From assembly GCA_017517985.1 (NCBI GenBank), contig JAFWWX010000013.1, positions 1 to 6,990 of the forward strand: a stretch of DNA of 6,990 nucleotides. Direction: 5' to 3'. The translations under genes and the position numbers were made by a program. This stretch comes from Clostridia bacterium (GTDB lineage: Bacteria > Bacillota_A > Clostridia > Oscillospirales > CAG-382). Under the pieces are notes generated by a model. The model was not told the origin of the DNA. It ran no database searches and saw nothing but the letters and a program-made list of their open reading frames with translations. Each line of letters begins with the position of its first letter. Positions within the stretch are counted from its first letter, which is position 1. Positions 5,201 to 6,990 of the stretch are shown here, piece after piece.

Positions 5201-6990
5201 ATTATACCGAATGTTCACTTGAAACTATGCAGGCTCTTGTTGAAGAAGCCAAGGAGTTTGAAAAAGAAACCTCCGCAAATGTCGAAATCAGCCGTAACAG
5301 TTTCTTGGATGAATACAACGAAATAAAGGCGGATAACCCCAATTCAATAGTGTTGTATCAGGTTGGCGATTTCTTTGAAGCATTCAATAATGATGCAAAA
5401 ACTTTGGCTACTTCGCTTCAACTTGTTCTTACTTCAAGAGCAGTAAATGATGATGAACGAGTGCCGATGGTCGGTTTTCCTGCTCACAGACTTGAAGCAT
5501 ATATTGATGAAATTACCAAAAAAGGCTTTGACGTTGCCATTTCAGCCATTGAGAACGGCGAAAGAAAAACCTACTCTATTGTTTCCTTATCTAAAGAAAA
5601 AGCAATAAAAGAAGCCCCCGTTGAAACTGCTCCCGCAAGTCCGAATGTTGAAAAAACACTCGCTGAAAGACTTGTTGATTTTTACAGAGATTTTGATTTC
5701 TACGGATTCAGAGATACTCTTGAAATCGGCGAGTCAGAAGAAGATGCCGCAAGTAAACTTGCTGCTGACCTGCAGAGTCCGAAATCAATAGACTCGATTA
5801 TTGCTCAACTGAAAAATATAGTTGAAGAAGCGGAAACAGATGATAAAGAAATTGCTGAACAGTTAATAAAGGAATTAGAGAAAGAAAAGGAAAATCTTCC
5901 TGTTATTCCTGACTCAGAACTCATCGGCAAAGAGGTAATGATTGACGGTACAAAATTCGTTATTGAAAGGATTGACCCCGTTTTCGGTGATGTTTCAATG
6001 CGTGACACCTCTGTTCTGTACCCCATAAACAGAGTGGAAAAAATTGGTCTTGTCCGTGAACTGCTGAATCAGCAGACCGCACCAACCTATTCAACGGAAA
6101 AGGTTGCGGAAATACCCGCCGAAGAAAGCGGACTACCCTTTGATGTGACAATTCAGACACTTCGCACGGAAGAGCCTGCTCTTACTCCTCCCGTATGGGA
6201 AGAAAAGAAAGAAAAAGTCACAACACTTCATCCCACCGTTCCCGACAGCGAAAAACACAATTTCAGAATAACCGATGATAACCTCGGTGTCGGCGGTGCA
6301 AAAGAAAAATTCCGTAACAATATGGCTGCTATCAATCTTCTGCACGAGCTTGAATTTGAAAACCGTCTTGCAACTCCCGAAGAGCAGGAAACACTCTCAA
6401 AGTATGTTGGCTTTGGCGGTCTTGCAGATGCTTTTGATGAAAGCAAAACAAATTGGGCAGATGAATATAAAGAACTTATTGTTACGCTCTCTCCCGAAGA
6501 ATATGCCGCTGCAAGAGAAAGTACGCTTACCGCTTTTTATACTCCCCCCGTTGTTATCCGTGCTATGTATGAAGCACTCGGCAATATGGGATTTGAAAAC
6601 GGTAACATCCTTGAGCCTTCGTGCGGTACGGGTAATTTCATAGGTATGCTTCCCGACAAGATGAGTGAAAGTAAATTCTACGGTGTTGAACTTGACAGTT
6701 TAACGGGCAGAATTGCACAGCAGCTTTATCAGAAATCGGGTATTACAGTACAGGGTTATGAAGAAGCAGCATTACCCGACAGCTTTTTTGATGTTGCGGT
6801 AGGTAACGTTCCCTTCGGGCAGTTTAAGGTTATTGACAAAAAGTACGATAAACACAACTGGCTCATACACGATTACTTTTTCGGCAAGACCCTTGATAAA
6901 GTACGCCCCGGCGGTGTAATAGCTTTTGTTACTTCATCGGGTACTATGGACAAGAAAAATCCTGCTGTAAGAAAGTATATCGCACAAAGG
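2284..6990 (+). CDS. Large ICE polyvalent protein: ArdC-N-like, tandem MutS-I-like and N6-adenine methyltransferase domains (3'-partial)
   Basis: The frame is open for 1569 codons from TTG 2284 and runs off the window. Domains in order: ArdC N-terminal-like (about 26-99; YSFPDQILIFAQKPEATACA, W63, RWVNRGATGIALL, VFDVSDT). A helical region (about 105-255). A Gly/Ser/Thr/Asp/Glu-rich linker (about 265-402) with an entire tnpV gene nested in it. Conserved regions typical of large ICE proteins (about 405-680, with EYGTGGHSDALPGSG and HDSKGIEI). A small beta module (690-739). A MutS domain I-like copy A (773-855). A spacer domain (about 880-980). MutS domain I-like copy B (1007-1092). A helical region. 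A second beta module (1212-1261). A methyltransferase domain (from about 1335) with YVGFGGL, AFYTPP (1417-1422), motif I EPSCGTGNF (1444-1452), acidic E1469/D1471 and motif IV GNVPFG (1507-1512). Relatives usually continue into an SF2/SNF2 helicase. The likely role is protecting and processing element DNA in a new host. No ArdC-type HExxH protease motif and no MutS ATPase are present in the visible part. Confidence 0.9.
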   Translation, partial: MASKLQIVTAVFNDEVIKATENQQNWTSFLRTAANNYKYSFPDQILIFAQKPEATACAEISFWNEKFNRWVNRGATGIALLNHSSTHPKLRYVFDVSDTNSRQNIEVPSWQVEERFEAEIAEALENAFGDVGDGSLASIIDDTAQNMVDDNILDYLYSLDEVKHGSFLEDFDEDNIRSVLRNTLVSSIGYMMMTRCGINADDFYDPEDFKDLYNFNTHETIVALGSATSEIAEMGLREIETTVKALQREEKNKNRTFVNSYNFGYDEGAKQKTDTERSKKDVTDNLQTGRRLQNPEHHTSERGNERYSWQVRYDEEKVPDESQESVIQHSADEGRTDETSFGNRTAGSEDVGTVDRTDDESRGSNGSLEGNRPDEVGTVDEQHQTGSRGNGTQGTDLQLSNHDFDARWNGVEYFHQDKEKSELIKTYLTPHTEEIAAFYESHPDKKERSDFIMSFFNSTPYEITLSNGVKAGFEAYSDAIRLWRNDGTELREAWEKWFQIERSVFGLMLMEEWTEPQALLLPGVEKQMELIGTAVKNEAPLFLPQSAVDYVLCGGSDFSEGKMRIYRQFAESLSKDENIKFLKNEYGTGGHSDALPGSGFWEGHDSKGIEISDHYSVPPRRVLLKWNYIESRLSALIKSDRYLNPKEKEMYPQWLENRLAQEAEWKKESEIRQLLRDAPEEKETPKEYRYEYNLGDTVYIGADEYTILSLEDPVILSNSQYPLFTEEFSKAVFENRVQENPANNHLKVEVEVERPAVNDEAETEIDESNKPDFLLQYEQVQKENPDSVVLLHTRGFYNAFGKDAEILAKVTNYTAPGKNLYGNVFTPCCQVLDFNLSYATKRLLENNIEAVVMALDKGVIDRYSPPSLDEVQEPSEYDDGHAAVADVLYDDAFYVDRDKEIVSWMYYNPDGNDGKGQFVTNSFHFEVILEAAQKHADFKDFFDYLGTVSQQEFADYGSEFFDGANEYFHEQPDYTECSLETMQALVEEAKEFEKETSANVEISRNSFLDEYNEIKADNPNSIVLYQVGDFFEAFNNDAKTLATSLQLVLTSRAVNDDERVPMVGFPAHRLEAYIDEITKKGFDVAISAIENGERKTYSIVSLSKEKAIKEAPVETAPASPNVEKTLAERLVDFYRDFDFYGFRDTLEIGESEEDAASKLAADLQSPKSIDSIIAQLKNIVEEAETDDKEIAEQLIKELEKEKENLPVIPDSELIGKEVMIDGTKFVIERIDPVFGDVSMRDTSVLYPINRVEKIGLVRELLNQQTAPTYSTEKVAEIPAEESGLPFDVTIQTLRTEEPALTPPVWEEKKEKVTTLHPTVPDSEKHNFRITDDNLGVGGAKEKFRNNMAAINLLHELEFENRLATPEEQETLSKYVGFGGLADAFDESKTNWADEYKELIVTLSPEEYAAARESTLTAFYTPPVVIRAMYEALGNMGFENGNILEPSCGTGNFIGMLPDKMSESKFYGVELDSLTGRIAQQLYQKSGITVQGYEEAALPDSFFDVAVGNVPFGQFKVIDKKYDKHNWLIHDYFFGKTLDKVRPGGVIAFVTSSGTMDKKNPAVRKYIAQR
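3053..3081 (+). promoter_or_regulatory. Candidate internal promoter for the nested tnpV gene
   Basis: TTGTCA (3053-3058) and TATGAT (3076-3081) each match the vegetative -35 and -10 consensus at five of six positions, with an ideal 17-base spacer. Transcription would begin near 3088, just before the tnpV ribosome site. A perfect TATAAT at 3064-3069 also lies here but has no usable -35 at the right distance. Such matches arise by chance in AT-rich DNA, so position in front of a start codon is the main support. Confidence 0.4.
3111..3116 (+). promoter_or_regulatory. Strong ribosome site for nested tnpV
   Basis: AAGGAG ends 8 bases before ATG 3125, an optimal spacing. The site lies inside the large gene, where the large protein itself has no need for it. 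It decides the tnpV start against the in-frame ATG at 3053, which would add 24 residues that do not resemble the family. Confidence 0.7.
3125..3481 (+). CDS. tnpV: TnpV-family transposon-encoded protein, nested out of frame in the large gene
   Basis: This 118-aa protein is encoded entirely within the large gene, one base out of register. It matches the TnpV family over its whole length as I know it: N-terminal ITYRQVGDYKIPNITLP (4-20), VTLGKYATMRKKYL (26-39), a central Leu-rich helix with GELTKHL (54-60) followed by a Gln/Glu-rich helix, VTEALKETDQMRWVQLMNNI (84-103), and the terminal AEETVLKELIYS (107-118). TnpV is named from Tn4451-type mobilisable transposons and has been compared with excisionase-like factors, but its biochemical role is not firmly known. 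A strong ribosome site (3111-3116) and a plausible promoter (3053-3081) precede it. Codon choice differs from the flanking large gene: CTG/TTG supply 9 of 14 Leu codons and both Pro codons are CCG, against mostly CTT and CCC outside. The matching stretch of the large protein is polar linker, so tnpV is probably the frame under selection here. The family call is confident; expression is inferred. Confidence 0.85.
   Translation: MSQITYRQVGDYKIPNITLPKEEMNVTLGKYATMRKKYLMNHKRVLFNILLTKGELTKHLSETEQQAQKMLEQLTEQMMKAEGVTEALKETDQMRWVQLMNNIKQAAEETVLKELIYS
4600..4848 (+). repeat. MutS domain I-like module, copy A (degenerate), within the large protein
   Basis: Residues 773-855 of the large protein run FLLQYEQVQKENPDSVVLL, then RGFYNAFGKDAEILAKVTNY, and end with a LLENNIEAVVMAL strand. 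This parallels MutS domain I (Y-x-x-x-K...P-x-x-x-L-x-x-x-x-G-D-F-Y-E-x-F-x-x-D-A) and also copy B of this protein. The expected GDF(Y/F)E is changed to RGFYN (794-798), so the aromatic Phe remains but the Glu is Asn. The middle, where MutS has its T-x-R segment and proline-glycine turn, is unlike the family. The structural call is moderate; loss of function is inferred from the substitutions. Confidence 0.6.
5302..5559 (+). repeat. MutS domain I-like module, copy B (well preserved), within the large protein
   Basis: Residues 1007-1092 contain FLDEYNEIKADNPNSIVLYQ, GDFFEAFNNDAKTLA, LQLVLTSRAV, RVPMVGFPAHRLEAYIDEI and a GFDVAIS strand. The order and spacing follow the N-terminal mismatch-recognition domain of MutS, including the Phe-x-Glu motif (F1030-F-E1032) that stacks on and hydrogen-bonds the mispaired base in MutS. 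The usual terminal C/S-E-Q is replaced by S-A-I-E. No connector, lever, clamp or ATPase domain of MutS follows: the next residues lead to a helical region, a beta module and the methyltransferase. It is therefore a borrowed recognition domain, not a MutS protein. Confidence 0.8.

Noticed and set aside
6275..6643. 122-codon + strand frame inside the methyltransferase domain
   Set aside because: The overlapping large-gene frame carries the classical methyltransferase motifs, and the alternative product resembles nothing known.
1..6990. CRISPR arrays, tRNA or rRNA genes, insertion-sequence ends, attachment sites or oriT
   Set aside because: No repeat-spacer pattern, tRNA-like cloverleaf, transposase frame or terminal inverted repeats were seen. 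Nearly all bases are in protein-coding frames.

Overview
The window reads as the interior of an integrative conjugative element (ICE / conjugative transposon) from a low-to-mid GC Gram-positive anaerobe, most likely a gut Clostridia member (Ruminococcus/Eubacterium-like). The evidence is the set of strong GGAGG-type ribosome sites, the AT-leaning codon use (AAA, GAA, CTT, CCC), and protein families that I recognise from memory as typical cargo of Clostridia ICEs. No database search was possible, so family names rest on motif recognition. Every gene I accept is on the + strand.

Layout. Bases 1-33 form a terminator-like hairpin pressed against the ribosome site of the first gene. A tightly packed operon follows: a 106-aa winged-helix protein (50-370), a 199-aa ICE protein starting at TTG (363-962), a 317-aa ICE protein (959-1912), a ~50-aa CxxC/CxxC protein (1946-2098), and a 73-aa helical protein (2052-2273). 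A very large open frame then starts at TTG 2284 and is still open at the last base. Junctions overlap or lie within a few dozen bases, so translational coupling is likely. No stretch above 300 bases lacks a gene.

The large gene encodes at least 1569 residues of a multidomain 'polyvalent' protein of the kind found on conjugative elements and phages. In order it has: an ArdC N-terminal-like antirestriction/ssDNA-binding module; an alpha-helical region; a polar, probably disordered linker; large-polyvalent-protein-type regions; a small beta module; a degenerate MutS domain I-like module; a spacer domain; a better preserved MutS domain I-like module; a second beta module; and an N6-adenine DNA methyltransferase domain cut by the window edge. 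Related proteins usually continue into an SF2/SNF2 helicase, which is not visible here.

Two observations stand out. First, a complete TnpV-family gene (3125-3481, 118 aa) lies entirely inside the large gene in another + frame, exactly over the disordered linker. It has its own strong ribosome site and a plausible promoter, so the stretch appears to encode two proteins. Second, the large protein carries two MutS mismatch-recognition-domain-like modules with no MutS ATPase in view. One keeps the Phe-x-Glu lesion-reading motif (GDFFEAF) and the other has lost the Glu (RGFYNAF). A reasonable inference is that the operon makes factors that protect or process element DNA around transfer: antirestriction, methylation, possibly mismatch or heteroduplex sensing, and TnpV, whose role is uncertain.
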